This document shows positions 25,345 to 34,651 of a stretch of 64,000 nt of DNA, one piece after another (the stretch's first letter is position 1; the number at the start of each line of letters is the position of its first letter). The position numbers and the translations under genes are program-made. Below the pieces are notes generated by a model. The model worked only from the letters and a program-made list of their open reading frames with translations. It was not told the DNA's origin and ran no database searches. The DNA comes from Streptomyces tardus (lineage in GTDB: Bacteria; Actinomycetota; Actinomycetes; Streptomycetales; Streptomycetaceae), in contig NZ_JAELVF020000002.1 in assembly GCF_018101125.2 (NCBI RefSeq), positions 6,576-70,575 on the forward strand. Reading direction: 5' to 3'.

Positions 25345-27048
25345 ATGTCGCAGAAGACGGAGACTCCACAACACGCTCCCCTGCCGCGCGAGTTGGCCGA
25401 CCGGTTCGTCAGCCGTGCCCTCGCCCTCCAACCGGTGGAGGCCACCTTCCTGGGCGTCCACGAGCACGAGCACCGGCTCCCCGACTACTCGCCGGACGGT
25501 CTGGCGGAGCAGGCGGCACTCGCCCGCGAGACGCTGCGCGCACTGGAGGACTCCGAGCACGGGCCCGGCGCCGACGCACCCGACGAGCGCCGCTGCGCCC
25601 GGCTGCTGCGTGAGCGACTCACCGCGCAGCTCGCCCTGTTCGACGGCGGCGAGCGGCTGCGGGCGGTCAGCAACCTCTCGTCGCCGGCCCACGCGGTGCG
25701 CACCACGTTCACCGTGATGCCCAGCAGCACCGAGGACGACTGGGCGACGATCGCGACCCGGCTGCGGGCCGTGCCGGCGGCCCTGGAGAGCTACCGCGAG
25801 TCGCTGGCCGAGGGGCTGCGGCAGGGCAGGCGCGCCGGGCCGCGCCAAGTCTCCACCGTTCTGGGGCAGTTCGGCCAGTGGGTGGGGCCGCGGCCGGGGC
25901 ACAGCTGGTTCGACGGCTTCGTCGCCGACGGGCCGCAGGCGCTGCGGAGCGAGCTGGCGGGCGCGGCGCAGGAGGCGACCGGGGCGTACGCACAGCTGTC
26001 CGACTGGCTGCGGAACACCTACGCACCGGCGGTGGAGGGCTCCCCTGAGGTCGCCGGACGGGAGCGCTACGCCCTGTGGTCCCGCTACTGGAACGGCGCC
26101 GAGCTGGATCTGGACGAGGCGTACGAGTACGGCTGGTCGGAGTTCCACCGCATCCGCGCCGAAATGCTGGCCGAGGCCGGCAAAATCCTCCCCGACGCGC
26201 GCAACCCGTGGGAGGTGCTGCGCCATCTGGACACCCACGGCGAGGCCGTCGAGGGCGTCACCGAGGTGCGCGCCTGGCTCCAGGGGCTGATGGACGAGGC
26301 GATCGACTCGCTGGACGGCACCCACTTCGAACTCGCCCCGCCGCTGCGGCGGGTGGAGTCGATGATCGCCCCCGCCGGCAGCGCGGCGGCGCCGTACTAC
26401 ACGATGCCCTCGCTGGACTTCTCCCGCCCCGGCCGCACCTGGCTGCCGACCCTGGGCGAGACACGCTTCCCCGCGTACGACCTGGTGACGACCTGGTACC
26501 ACGAGGGCGTCCCCGGTCACCATCTGCAACTGGCGCAGTGGGTGCACGTGGCGGACCGGCTTTCGCACTACCAGACGACGCTCGGCGGGATCGGCGCCAA
26601 CATGGAGGGCTGGGCCCTGTACGCCGAACGCCTCATGGACGAACTGGGCTTCCTGCACAACGCCGAGCGCAGACTCGGTTACCTGGACGCGCAGATGATG
26701 CGCTCGGTGCGCGTGATCGTCGACATCGGTACACATCTGGGCCTCGAGATCCCGCACCACTCCCCCTTCCACCCGGGCGAGCGGTGGACCGCGGCGCTCG
26801 CGCAGGAGTTCTTCGGGCTGCACAGCGGACGTCCGCCGGCCTTCGTCGAGAGCGAGCTGGTGCGCTACCTCGGCCAGCCGGGGCAGGCGATCGGCTACAA
26901 GCTCGGGGAACGCGCCTGGCTGCGCGGCCGCGACGCGGCCCGCAAGGCGCGGGGCGCGGACTTCGACCTCAAGTCCTGGCACATGGCGGCCCTTTCGCTC
27001 GGCTCGCTGGGTCTGGACGATCTGGAGGAGGAGCTGGCAGCGCTCTGA
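25345..27048 (+). CDS. DUF885 family protein, probable metallopeptidase
   Basis: A 567-residue DUF885 protein. The C-terminal half has the zinc-peptidase-like motif WYHEGVPGHHLQLAQW, the downstream Glu region GGIGANMEGWALYAERLMDELG and the GYKLGERAWLRGRDAARKARG closing motif. DUF885 proteins resemble M1/M2-type helical zinc peptidases, but their substrates are largely unknown. There is no signal peptide, so it is cytoplasmic. GGAGGA lies 7 bases before the ATG at 25345. A long palindromic terminator follows and is shared with the convergent sbcC. Confidence 0.87.
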   Translation: MSQKTETPQHAPLPRELADRFVSRALALQPVEATFLGVHEHEHRLPDYSPDGLAEQAALARETLRALEDSEHGPGADAPDERRCARLLRERLTAQLALFDGGERLRAVSNLSSPAHAVRTTFTVMPSSTEDDWATIATRLRAVPAALESYRESLAEGLRQGRRAGPRQVSTVLGQFGQWVGPRPGHSWFDGFVADGPQALRSELAGAAQEATGAYAQLSDWLRNTYAPAVEGSPEVAGRERYALWSRYWNGAELDLDEAYEYGWSEFHRIRAEMLAEAGKILPDARNPWEVLRHLDTHGEAVEGVTEVRAWLQGLMDEAIDSLDGTHFELAPPLRRVESMIAPAGSAAAPYYTMPSLDFSRPGRTWLPTLGETRFPAYDLVTTWYHEGVPGHHLQLAQWVHVADRLSHYQTTLGGIGANMEGWALYAERLMDELGFLHNAERRLGYLDAQMMRSVRVIVDIGTHLGLEIPHHSPFHPGERWTAALAQEFFGLHSGRPPAFVESELVRYLGQPGQAIGYKLGERAWLRGRDAARKARGADFDLKSWHMAALSLGSLGLDDLEEELAAL

Positions 27049-27079
27049 CCGGCGGGCCCGGCTTTCGGGTGCAACCCCG

Positions 27080-27131
27080 TGGCCCTGCCCCCGCCGGGCC
27101 ACGCCGGCGTGGCCCGGCGGGGGCAGGGCCA
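27080..27131. terminator. 52-base perfect palindrome, bidirectional terminator
   Basis: Bases 27080-27131 are a perfect uninterrupted palindrome (26-base arms, no loop, only GC-rich sequence) between the convergent DUF885 and sbcC genes, 31 bases from the first stop and 32 from the second. It can fold as a terminator on either strand. As duplex DNA it could also extrude a cruciform, the type of structure SbcCD cuts. Confidence 0.85.
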
Positions 27132-27163
27132 ACTGCCGTACCGCTTGCGCAGTTTCGGTCCGG

Positions 27164-30100
27164 TCAGCCGTCGGCGGTGCCGCGGTGGCGCAGCCGGGAG
27201 CCGTCCCTGCGTTTGAGCACCTCGAGCTGGGCGGGGATGCGCATGCGCAGGTCGGGCACGTGGCTGACAATGCCCACGCTGCGGTCCCGCTCGCGCAGCG
27301 TGTCGAGCACGTCCAGCACCTCGTCCAGGGTCTGCTCGTCCAGGCTGCCGAAGCCCTCGTCGATGAAGAGGGTGTCCAGCCGCGTGCCGCCCGCCTCCTG
27401 CGCCACGACGTCGGCCAGGCCGAGGGCCAGGGCGAGTGAGGCGAAGAAGGTCTCGCCGCCGGAGAGCGTTCCGGTGTCGCGCTCGCGGCCGGACCAGGAG
27501 TCCACGACGTGCAGGCCCAGGCCCGAGCGGGCGCCCCGCCCCACCCGTTCGTCGCTGTGCACCAGCTCGAACCGCCCGTCCGACATGCGCCGCAGTCGGT
27601 CGCTCGCGGCGGCCGCCACCTGCTCCAGCCGTGCGGCCAGCACATAGGACTCCAGCCGCATACGGCGGGAGTTGTCCACGGAGGTGCCGGCGGCCAGCCC
27701 CGCGAGGCCGACGACCAGATCCGCACGCTCGCGACCCGGCGCCGACTTCCTCGCGCCCGCGGTGGCCTGGGACCCGAGCCGGGCGAGCGCCAGGCAGCGC
27801 GACCGGGCCAGCGCGTGGGCGGTCTCGGCCGCCCGCAGCGCGGACCGTGCCGCGGCCAGTGCCTGCTCGGCCTCGGCGAGCTCCGCCTCGGGGTCGGAGT
27901 ACGGATCCTCCGCTGCGGCACGCATCTCGGGGTCGGCGAACGCTTCGGCGAGCGCCTGCTCCTCGGCCTGCCAACTGTCCAGCGCCCGCTGGAGCCCGCG
28001 CTGCCCCGCGGCGTCGAGCGCGGCCACGAACGCCGACCGCGGAGAGTCGAAGCCGGCCTTCCAGGCGGCGTCGGCGAGCGCGGCGTCCGCCTCTTTGCCC
28101 CGCTGCGCGGTGCCGGCGGCTTCCCTGGCGGCCTCGGCCGCCTCTCCCAGCCGCTCGGCGAGGGCCTCCAAGCGACGGGCGGTCGCGGCGACGGTCTCCT
28201 CGCCGTCGCGCAGCCGGTCGACTTCCCGGCGCAGCCCGTCCCGCTCGGCGAGCAGCGCCTCCCGCTCGGCGGTGAGAGAGGCGATCCGGCCCCCGAGCTC
28301 ACGGCCGGCGGCGAGCCTGCGCTCGTACTCGCCCTCGGCCCGGCCCAGCTCCTCCCGGACCATCGGGGCAGTGCCCGCGGTGCGCCGGGCGGCCCCCAAC
28401 TCCTCGGCCACAGCCGAGAACTCGGCAGCCAGCGCCCCGGCGTGGCCGTCAGCCGCATCCGCGGCGGCACGCTCCTGCCGGCGCCGCACCTCCGTCAGCT
28501 CCCGCTCGCGCTGCTCGCGCCGCTGCTCGGCGCGACGGCTCTCCGCGAGAGCGGCCTCCTCCTGCGCGCTGTCGACCTGGCCCTCGGTGGGCCTGGCCGG
28601 CAGGGGATGGTCCCGGCTGCCGCAGACCGTGCACGGCTCCCCGGACGCCAGCTGCGCGGCCAACTCCGCGGCGATGCCCCGAAGTCGGCGGTCCCGGCGG
28701 TCCAGCCAGCGCTCCTGGGCGCCGACCGCCTCCTCGCGCGCGGACAGCGCCCGCTCCCGGGCCGCCTCCACCTCTCGCCCGAGGCCGTCCCGCAGCCGGG
28801 CGGCCTCCAGTCTGGCGCCGACCTGCTCCTGACGCGCCGCCAGCTGCTCGGCCGCGGTCGCCGCGCCGTACGCCGCGTCCAGCCGCCGCTGCGCGTCCTC
28901 GCGCAGTGCGGGCCAGCGCACGAGCCAGCTCTCGGCATCGGCCAACGACGCCTCGCTGCCGCGCACTTCGGCGTCGAGGCGGTCCAGCTCCCGGCCGATC
29001 TGCACGCCGCGCTCCTCGGCGCGACGGGCGCCGTGCAGCTCGCCCAGCCGCTCTCCGGTGCGCTGCCTGCGCTCGGCGAGCTGGGCCGCGGAGCACTCGG
29101 CGAGCTCGGCGGGCAGCTCGCCGCGGGCGACTGCCTCCCGGTGCAGGGCGGCGCGGTGGTCAGCCGCCGCCCGCTCGCGCAGCGCGTGGGCGGGGGCGAT
29201 CTGCTCCGCGGCTCTGGCCAGGCCGAGCCGCTGCCGGGCGCGCTCACGCTCGGGCTCGGCGCGCCGCAGCTCCTCGGTGCGCGCGACGAGTTGGGCACAG
29301 GCGCGCCGGTGCTCCGCGCGGCGGGCTCGCTCCAGGCGGACCCGCTGGGCGCTCTCGTGCCGCTGCCCGGCGAAGCCGACCGCCTCGGCGCCCACGGCGA
29401 GGCGCTGGGCGGCGTACTCTCTGGCCTGCGCCGCCCAGGCCAACACGGCCTCGGGCAGGCCGACTTCGCCTGGCGCGCACTCGGGGAAGGCGGGCAGTGC
29501 GTCCTCGGGGCCGGTGTCCTGCTGCTCGTGCACCGCCTCGCGCATCCGGTGGGCGAGGGCCAGGAGGTGCTCGTCCCCGGCGCGCACCGCGCTCTGCGCG
29601 CTGCCGCGCAGCTCGGCGAGGCGACGCTCCAGCGCGGCGAAACGCCCGGTGTCGAAGAGCCGGCCGAGCAGCGCGGCCCGCTCCTCCGCGCCCGCCCGCA
29701 GGAACCGGGCGAAGTCGCCCTGCGGCAGCAGCACCACCTGGCAGAACTGCTCGCGGCTCATCCCGAGGAGGGTGCCGATCTCCTCGCCGATCTCCTGGTG
29801 CGAGCGGCTGCGCGCCTGCCATTGGTCGCCGGCGGGATCCCACTCGCGCAGCAGTGTGACGGCCTTCTCGACGGTGGTGCCGCTGCCCCGCCGCTTGGGG
29901 CGCGGCTGCTCGGGGCGTCTGGTCAGCTCCAACCGACGCCCGGCGACAGTGAGTTCGAGGACCACCTCGGTGGCAGTACCGGGCGGGGCGTGGTCGCTGC
30001 GCAGCCAGGCCCGGCCGCGCGACTGGCGGGAGCCGGGGACACCGCCGTAGAGCGCATAGCAGACGGCGTCGAGCACCGAGGTCTTGCCGGCGCCGGTCGC

Positions 30101-30205
30101 TCCGTGGAGCAGGAAGAGGCCGCCCTGCGAGAGCGCGTCGAAGTCCACGCGCTGCGTGCCGGCGAACGGCCCGAACGCGGTCACGGTCATCCGGTGCAGC
30201 CTCAA
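27164..30205 (-). CDS. sbcC: Exonuclease SbcC, SMC-like ATPase subunit
   Basis: A protein of about 1013 residues, the ATPase/coiled-coil partner of SbcD (bacterial Mre11-Rad50), which opens DNA hairpins and processes double-strand ends. Seen: Walker A LLHGATGAGKTSVLDAV near residue 40, long Glu/Arg/Ala coiled coils, a zinc-hook CTVC in the middle (EPCTVCGSRDHPLP), the ABC signature GTLSGGETFF and Walker B LDTLFIDEGFGSLDE. The start is probably TTG at 30205 (LRLHRMTV), which overlaps the sbcD stop as TTGA and restores the usual MRLH-type N-terminus; ATG 30190 is the alternative. Confidence 0.93.
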   Translation of the reverse strand: MRLHRMTVTAFGPFAGTQRVDFDALSQGGLFLLHGATGAGKTSVLDAVCYALYGGVPGSRQSRGRAWLRSDHAPPGTATEVVLELTVAGRRLELTRRPEQPRPKRRGSGTTVEKAVTLLREWDPAGDQWQARSRSHQEIGEEIGTLLGMSREQFCQVVLLPQGDFARFLRAGAEERAALLGRLFDTGRFAALERRLAELRGSAQSAVRAGDEHLLALAHRMREAVHEQQDTGPEDALPAFPECAPGEVGLPEAVLAWAAQAREYAAQRLAVGAEAVGFAGQRHESAQRVRLERARRAEHRRACAQLVARTEELRRAEPERERARQRLGLARAAEQIAPAHALRERAAADHRAALHREAVARGELPAELAECSAAQLAERRQRTGERLGELHGARRAEERGVQIGRELDRLDAEVRGSEASLADAESWLVRWPALREDAQRRLDAAYGAATAAEQLAARQEQVGARLEAARLRDGLGREVEAARERALSAREEAVGAQERWLDRRDRRLRGIAAELAAQLASGEPCTVCGSRDHPLPARPTEGQVDSAQEEAALAESRRAEQRREQRERELTEVRRRQERAAADAADGHAGALAAEFSAVAEELGAARRTAGTAPMVREELGRAEGEYERRLAAGRELGGRIASLTAEREALLAERDGLRREVDRLRDGEETVAATARRLEALAERLGEAAEAAREAAGTAQRGKEADAALADAAWKAGFDSPRSAFVAALDAAGQRGLQRALDSWQAEEQALAEAFADPEMRAAAEDPYSDPEAELAEAEQALAAARSALRAAETAHALARSRCLALARLGSQATAGARKSAPGRERADLVVGLAGLAAGTSVDNSRRMRLESYVLAARLEQVAAAASDRLRRMSDGRFELVHSDERVGRGARSGLGLHVVDSWSGRERDTGTLSGGETFFASLALALGLADVVAQEAGGTRLDTLFIDEGFGSLDEQTLDEVLDVLDTLRERDRSVGIVSHVPDLRMRIPAQLEVLKRRDGSRLRHRGTADG

Positions 30206-31365
30206 CGCGCCACCTCGCTCGTGCTCTCCCGGACCCGTACGTCCTCCAGCGCGGACAGCAGCACCGCGCCTTCGGCCTCGCTCGGGCCCCGGCCGCCGCG
30301 CACATGGGCGACGAACTCCTCGGTGATCAGCCGGTCGTCCCGACCGCGCAGCCGCGAGGCGTAGCTCTCGCCGCCCGCCTCCCCGGAGCGCTCGGGGGCG
30401 AAGACCAGGCTGAGGACGTGCGGGAACCGCTCCGCCAGCCGCGACATCGGCTCCGCGGGCCGCTCGGCGTCGGTCAGGGTGACCTCCAGCCAGGACTCGG
30501 TGTGCCGCTCCAGCTCGGGATCGGCGAGCAACTCCTCCAGCTGCCCGGCCAGTCGGGCGATCGCCCGCGGACGCGGCACATCCAGACGTCTGGCGGCCAA
30601 CTCGCCGGCCGGCCCGAGGTCGATCAGCCACATGCCCTTGCGCTGCGCGGCCTCGGAGAAGGAGTAGGCGAGCGGCGAGCCGGAGTAGCGGACGCGTTCG
30701 GTGATCGTCTGACAGCCGTGCAGATGGCCGAGCGCGGCGTAGTCCACTCCGTCGAACACCCCGGCGGGCACCGAGGCGACACCGCCCACGGTGATGTCGC
30801 GCTCGCTCTCGCTGGCCTGGCCGCCGGCGACGAAGGCGTGCGCCAGCACCACCGAACGCGCCCCCGGGCGGGTGGCCAGATCGGCGCGGACGCGGTCCAT
30901 CGCCGCGGTGAGCACGGCGGTGTGGCCGCCTCTACCGGCGCTCAACCGGTCGCGGACCAGGGCTGGTTCGAGGTATGGCAGTCCGTAGCAGGCGACCTCG
31001 CCGTGCGCGTCGTGCAGGACGACCGGGGTGCCGCAGCCTTCGGGATCGGTGCGCAGATGGATGCCGGCTCTCCCGAGCAGGCCCGCGCCCACCCCGAGTC
31101 TGCGGGCGGAGTCGTGGTTGCCGGAGATCATCACCGTCGGCACCTCCAACTCGCCCAGGCGGTGCAGGACCTCGTCGAAGAGGTCGACGGCGGGCAGCGG
31201 CGGCACCGCACGGTCGTAGACGTCACCGGCGACGAGCACCGCGTCCACCTGCTCGCGCCGCACCGTCTCCACCAGGTGGTGCAGGAACGCCCGTTGGGCG
31301 TCGAGCAGGCTCACGCGGTGGAAGGAGCGGCCCAGATGCCAGTCGGAGGTGTGCAGCAGACGCAT
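30202..31365 (-). CDS. sbcD: Exonuclease SbcD, nuclease subunit
   Basis: A 387-residue Mre11-type metallophosphoesterase nuclease. All phosphoesterase motifs are visible: SDWHLGRS, VAGDVYDRA, ISGNHDS, VLAHAFVAG and LGHLHGCQ. The capping domain follows, and the C-terminus is Glu/Arg-rich. The start is ATG 31365 (MRLLHTSDWHLG), exactly as in the family. It is upstream of and coupled to sbcC (TTGA). No regulator or LexA box was identified in the 180-base upstream gap. Confidence 0.93.
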   Translation of the reverse strand: MRLLHTSDWHLGRSFHRVSLLDAQRAFLHHLVETVRREQVDAVLVAGDVYDRAVPPLPAVDLFDEVLHRLGELEVPTVMISGNHDSARRLGVGAGLLGRAGIHLRTDPEGCGTPVVLHDAHGEVACYGLPYLEPALVRDRLSAGRGGHTAVLTAAMDRVRADLATRPGARSVVLAHAFVAGGQASESERDITVGGVASVPAGVFDGVDYAALGHLHGCQTITERVRYSGSPLAYSFSEAAQRKGMWLIDLGPAGELAARRLDVPRPRAIARLAGQLEELLADPELERHTESWLEVTLTDAERPAEPMSRLAERFPHVLSLVFAPERSGEAGGESYASRLRGRDDRLITEEFVAHVRGGRGPSEAEGAVLLSALEDVRVRESTSEVAR

Positions 31366-31543
31366 GCTGCCCGACCCTAAGCCCGACCACTGACAACGAA
31401 CTCGGGAGCTCCGGTACGGGCTCGGGCGGCACCGGCCGGGCCGGTGTGGGAAGTCGGTGTGCGGGGCCGGTGTGGGGAGCAGACGCGCGGGGTCGATCGT
31501 GGCTCCTTCGCGGGACCGCAAGGCTGCTCGGGCGGGCCGGCGG

Positions 31544-32170
31544 TCAGCCGTCTCCGTACACCTCGCCGCCGAGTTCGGTACGGGCGGTGCCCGCGGTGGC
31601 GTCGGCGAGCCAGCCCCGGAAGGTGTCCAACTGTGCCTCGGGGAGGCCGAGTTCGATGGTGACCTCCGCGCCGTACCGGACCTCGCGCACCGCGCGGCCG
31701 GTCGCGCGCAGCTCGTTCTCCAGCCGGCCGGCACGCTGGTGGTCGACGGTGACGGTCAGCAGGCGGTATCTGCGGCGCACGACGGTCCCGACGGCGTCCA
31801 GCGTCTCGCCCACGGCGCCGCCGTAGGCACGGATCAGCCCACCCGCGCCGAGCTTGGTGCCGCCGAACCAGCGGCTGACCACGGCGATCGTGAAGCGCAT
31901 CTCGCGTCGCAGCAGCATCTGCAGCATCGGCAGACCCGCCGTTCCGCCCGGTTCGCCGTCGTCACCGGACTTCTGCACCCCCGCGTCGGCGCCCAGGACA
32001 TAGGCGTAGCAGTGGTGACTGGCGCCGGGATGCTCGGCGCGCACCCGCTCCAGGAAGGCGCGGGCCTGCTCCTCGGTGGTGACGGGCGCCAGAGCGCACA
32101 GGAACCGGGAGCCCCGCACCTCGGTCTCGTGCTCGCCGGGACCGGCCACGGTGACGTACTGCTCCTGCAT
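31544..32170 (-). CDS. YigZ/IMPACT family protein
   Basis: A 208-residue member of the YigZ (UPF0029/IMPACT) family. Seen: RGSRFLCALAPV, HHCYAYVLG, SGDDGEPGGTAGLPMLQML and VVSRWFGGTKLGAGGLIRAYG, all family hallmarks, and a C-terminal ferredoxin-like DUF1949-type domain. Eukaryotic IMPACT modulates the Gcn1-Gcn2 stress kinase pathway; the bacterial function is unclear. A short GGCGGA precedes the ATG at 32170. The gene stands alone. Confidence 0.9.
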   Translation of the reverse strand: MQEQYVTVAGPGEHETEVRGSRFLCALAPVTTEEQARAFLERVRAEHPGASHHCYAYVLGADAGVQKSGDDGEPGGTAGLPMLQMLLRREMRFTIAVVSRWFGGTKLGAGGLIRAYGGAVGETLDAVGTVVRRRYRLLTVTVDHQRAGRLENELRATGRAVREVRYGAEVTIELGLPEAQLDTFRGWLADATAGTARTELGGEVYGDG

Positions 32171-32304
32171 TCCGCCACCCTATGCCGCGCCGTACAGCGC
32201 CACCGTGCGGGTGCCGGGGGCAGTGGCGGCCGGCCGGGGCGGCGCGACATCTGCCTCGGCGGGCAGCGGGGAATACCGTCCACGGCGCGGGTGTTGGCGC
32301 CCGT

Positions 32305-32799
32305 ATGACCTCTTCCGACCAGACCGACCAGCAGCCCACCGGACCCGCGGGACCGCCCGGGGCCAAGAGTCGGCAGGCCCAGGAGCCGACGGCCGCGGAG
32401 GTGGATGCGGCAGCGCGGCGGATCCTCACCTCCGCGGGAGACACCTGGGCGGTCGTCGGCCTGTCCAACAACACCGCGCGGGCGGCGTACGGCGTGGCGC
32501 AGATGCTGCGGCGCTTCGGCAAGCGCGTGGTGCCGGTCCACCCCTCCGCCGAGACGGTGCAGGGAGAGCCGGGCTACGCGTCATTGGCCGAAGTGCCCTT
32601 CCCGGTCGACGTGGTGGACGTCTTCGTCAACTCCTCGCTCGCCGGGCGGGTGGCCGACGAGGCGGTCGGGATCGGTGCGAAGGCCGTCTGGTTCCAGCTC
32701 GGCGTGGTGGACACGCAGGCGTACGGCCGGACGGTGGAGGCCGGGCTGGAGATGGTGATGGATCGCTGCCCCGCCATCGAGATACCCCGGCTGGGCTGA
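32305..32799 (+). CDS. CoA-binding domain protein
   Basis: A 164-residue single-domain CoA-binding protein (YccU-like). After an unstructured polar N-terminus it shows the Rossmann core WAVVGLSNNTARAAYGVAQMLRRFGKRVVPVHP, VDVVDVFVNS and AVWFQLGVVD. These motifs correspond to the CoA-binding part of succinyl-CoA ligase alpha chains. Function unknown; possibly a CoA sensor or a binding subunit. The ATG at 32305 lacks a strong ribosome site. Confidence 0.85.
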   Translation: MTSSDQTDQQPTGPAGPPGAKSRQAQEPTAAEVDAAARRILTSAGDTWAVVGLSNNTARAAYGVAQMLRRFGKRVVPVHPSAETVQGEPGYASLAEVPFPVDVVDVFVNSSLAGRVADEAVGIGAKAVWFQLGVVDTQAYGRTVEAGLEMVMDRCPAIEIPRLG

Positions 32800-32898
32800 G
32801 GCGCCCGTTGCGCTGCGTTGGCGCAGGCCACCCGGGGCACGGACGCGACGCCGGGGCACGCTCACGGCATGGGGCCCGGTAGGCGCTCGGGCAGTGGG

Positions 32899-32988
32899 TC
32901 AGAAGTGGCGCAGTGCCAGCAACAGCAGCGCGACGCCATGCAGCCCCGCCAGGACGAGGATCAGGATGCGCAGGTTCCTCGGGTTCAC
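32899..32988 (-). CDS. 29-residue single-helix membrane protein
   Basis: A short frame, GTG at 32988 to TGA at 32899, encodes a 29-residue protein. A basic start (NPRNLR) is followed by one hydrophobic helix of about 20 residues (ILILVLAGLHGVALLLLAL) and ends RHF. AAGGAGG, a near-perfect Shine-Dalgarno, lies 10 bases before the GTG, which is the main reason to believe it. It sits downstream of the hexapeptide acyltransferase gene on the same strand, 68 bases away. Function unknown. Confidence 0.6.
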   Translation of the reverse strand: MNPRNLRILILVLAGLHGVALLLLALRHF

Positions 32989-33056
32989 GCTTTCGGTTCC
33001 TCCTTGGAGGATCGCGGATCCGGCGGGACCCGGGGCAAGTTGACCGGAGGTGCGGG

Positions 33057-33857
33057 TCAGGCGTCCGCCGCGGGCCCGGCCGTGTTCGCGGCGCCGCCCG
33101 GCCGCGTGCGGTCGGGGACGTCCGCGGCGAGCCGCGCCTCCTCGGCGGCAGTGAGCCCGGCCAGTGCGATCAGCTGCTGCGGGGTGGCCCCTTCGGGCAC
33201 CGGCACCGGGGCGGGGGTGCGCAGCGGTGGCTGCCACCCGTCGTCGGGGTTCCAACGGCGCACGACCCGGGCGGGGGCGCCTGCGACGACCGCGTGGTCG
33301 GGCACCTCGCCGCGCACCACGCTGCCCGCTCCGACCACGACGTTGCGCCCCAGACGCGCACCGGGCAGCACCACGGCGCCGTGCCCCAGCCAGCAGCCCG
33401 GCCCGATCGTCACGGGCGCGGTGCGCGGCCACTGCTTGCCGACGGGTACGGCGGGGTCGTCGTAGGAGTGGTTGGTCGAGGTGACGTAGCAGTGCGGGCC
33501 GAAGAAGACCTCGTCGCCGATGCTGACCGAGGTGTCGGCGATGACATGGCTGCCGCGTCCGAGCACCACGCCGTTGCCGATCGAGAGGATGGTGTCGGGC
33601 CCGAGCTCCAGATCGGGCATCATGCCCGCGGTCAGGGTGACTTCGGCGCCGACGATGCAGTGGTCGCCGATCTCGATCCAGGGCGCTCCGAAGATCGTCC
33701 CCTGGGGGAAGGCGAGCCTGGTTCCGGGACCGAGCCGCCGAAAGGCGTACGGGCCGGGGTGCTCGGCGGTCAGTGCGCCGGCCCGCTGGGCCCAGCGCCA
33801 GGCGCGGTGAACGCCGCGGGAGGCGAGTGAGGTGAGCGGTTTCGGCCAGGCTGCCAT
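33057..33857 (-). CDS. Hexapeptide-repeat acyltransferase
   Basis: A 266-residue left-handed beta-helix acyltransferase of the LacA/Maa/NodL type. Isoleucine-patch repeats run from about residue 55 to 200 (GDHCIVGAEVTLTAG, GNGVVLGRGSHVIAD, GDEVFFGPHCYVTSTNHSYDD with the catalytic His, GPGCWLGHGAVVLPGARLGRNVVVGAGSVVRG). The C-terminus is Pro-rich, and an amphipathic helix covers LIALAGLTAAEEARLAADV. The start is ATG 33857. Acceptor sugar or alcohol unknown. It is divergent from the gamma-carbonic-anhydrase-like gene, another beta-helix protein. Confidence 0.85.
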   Translation of the reverse strand: MAAWPKPLTSLASRGVHRAWRWAQRAGALTAEHPGPYAFRRLGPGTRLAFPQGTIFGAPWIEIGDHCIVGAEVTLTAGMMPDLELGPDTILSIGNGVVLGRGSHVIADTSVSIGDEVFFGPHCYVTSTNHSYDDPAVPVGKQWPRTAPVTIGPGCWLGHGAVVLPGARLGRNVVVGAGSVVRGEVPDHAVVAGAPARVVRRWNPDDGWQPPLRTPAPVPVPEGATPQQLIALAGLTAAEEARLAADVPDRTRPGGAANTAGPAADA

Positions 33858-34002
33858 CCGGCCACCGTAGTCCGGTGCGCGGCGCAACGACCTGCCGGAG
33901 CGCTGTGATCTTCGCCAAAGGGCTCACGTACCGTTCGCCCTGGCGCGACGATGCGCCGGTGACGGGGGCGGACACCGCCCGGACCAAGGGAGCGAACGGC
34001 AG

Positions 34003-34542
34003 ATGACGCACAAGCCGCTGATCAGGGCCGTGGGAGACCGGCGACCGGCGATCGCGGACGGGGCATTCCTCGCCCCGACCGCCACCGTGGTGGGCGCCGT
34101 GACCCTGGGCGAGGGCGCCAGTGTCTGGTACGGGGCGGTGCTCCGCGCGGACTTCGAGGCGATCGAGGTCGGCGCGGACAGCAACATCCAGGACAACTGC
34201 GTGATCCACACCGACCCGGGTTACGGGGCGCGGGTGGGCGAGCGCGTCTCGGTGGGCCACGGAGCAGTGCTGCACGGCTGCGTCGTGGAGGACGACTCGC
34301 TGGTCGGGATGGGGGCGACGGTGCTCAACGGGGCCCGGATCGGGGCGGGTTCGCTGGTCGCCGCGCAGGCTCTGGTGCCGCAGGGGATGGAGGTGCCGCC
34401 CAACTCGCTGGTCGCGGGCGTGCCGGCCAAGGTGCGCCGCGAGCTCACCGAGGAGGAGCGGGCCGGACTGGTCCTCAACGCCGAGGCGTACACCGGCCTC
34501 GCCGCTGCCCATCGCGCCGACGCCCACGAGGTGGAGCGCTGA
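34003..34542 (+). CDS. Gamma carbonic anhydrase family protein
   Basis: A 179-residue left-handed beta-helix protein of the gamma carbonic anhydrase/YrdA/PaaY group. Seen: FLAPTATVVGAVTLGEGASVWYGAVLRADFE, QDNCVIHTDPG, and VGHGAVLHGCVVEDDSLVGMGATVLNGA; the His residues in CVIHTD, SVGHG and VLHGC are the three metal ligands of the family. A C-terminal amphipathic helix (LTEEERAGLVLNAEAYTGLAAAHR) closes the trimer unit. Whether it hydrates CO2 or is a thioesterase-like relative cannot be told. Confidence 0.88.
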   Translation: MTHKPLIRAVGDRRPAIADGAFLAPTATVVGAVTLGEGASVWYGAVLRADFEAIEVGADSNIQDNCVIHTDPGYGARVGERVSVGHGAVLHGCVVEDDSLVGMGATVLNGARIGAGSLVAAQALVPQGMEVPPNSLVAGVPAKVRRELTEEERAGLVLNAEAYTGLAAAHRADAHEVER

Positions 34543-34651
34543 GCGGCCTCGCCCGACCGCGCGGGTCCGGTGACGGCCGAGCCCGCGCGGACTCGCGCCG
34601 AGTGGTGGGACGGGCTGGGCGCAGAGCCGCGCCGGGCGGCCGGCAGGTTGC

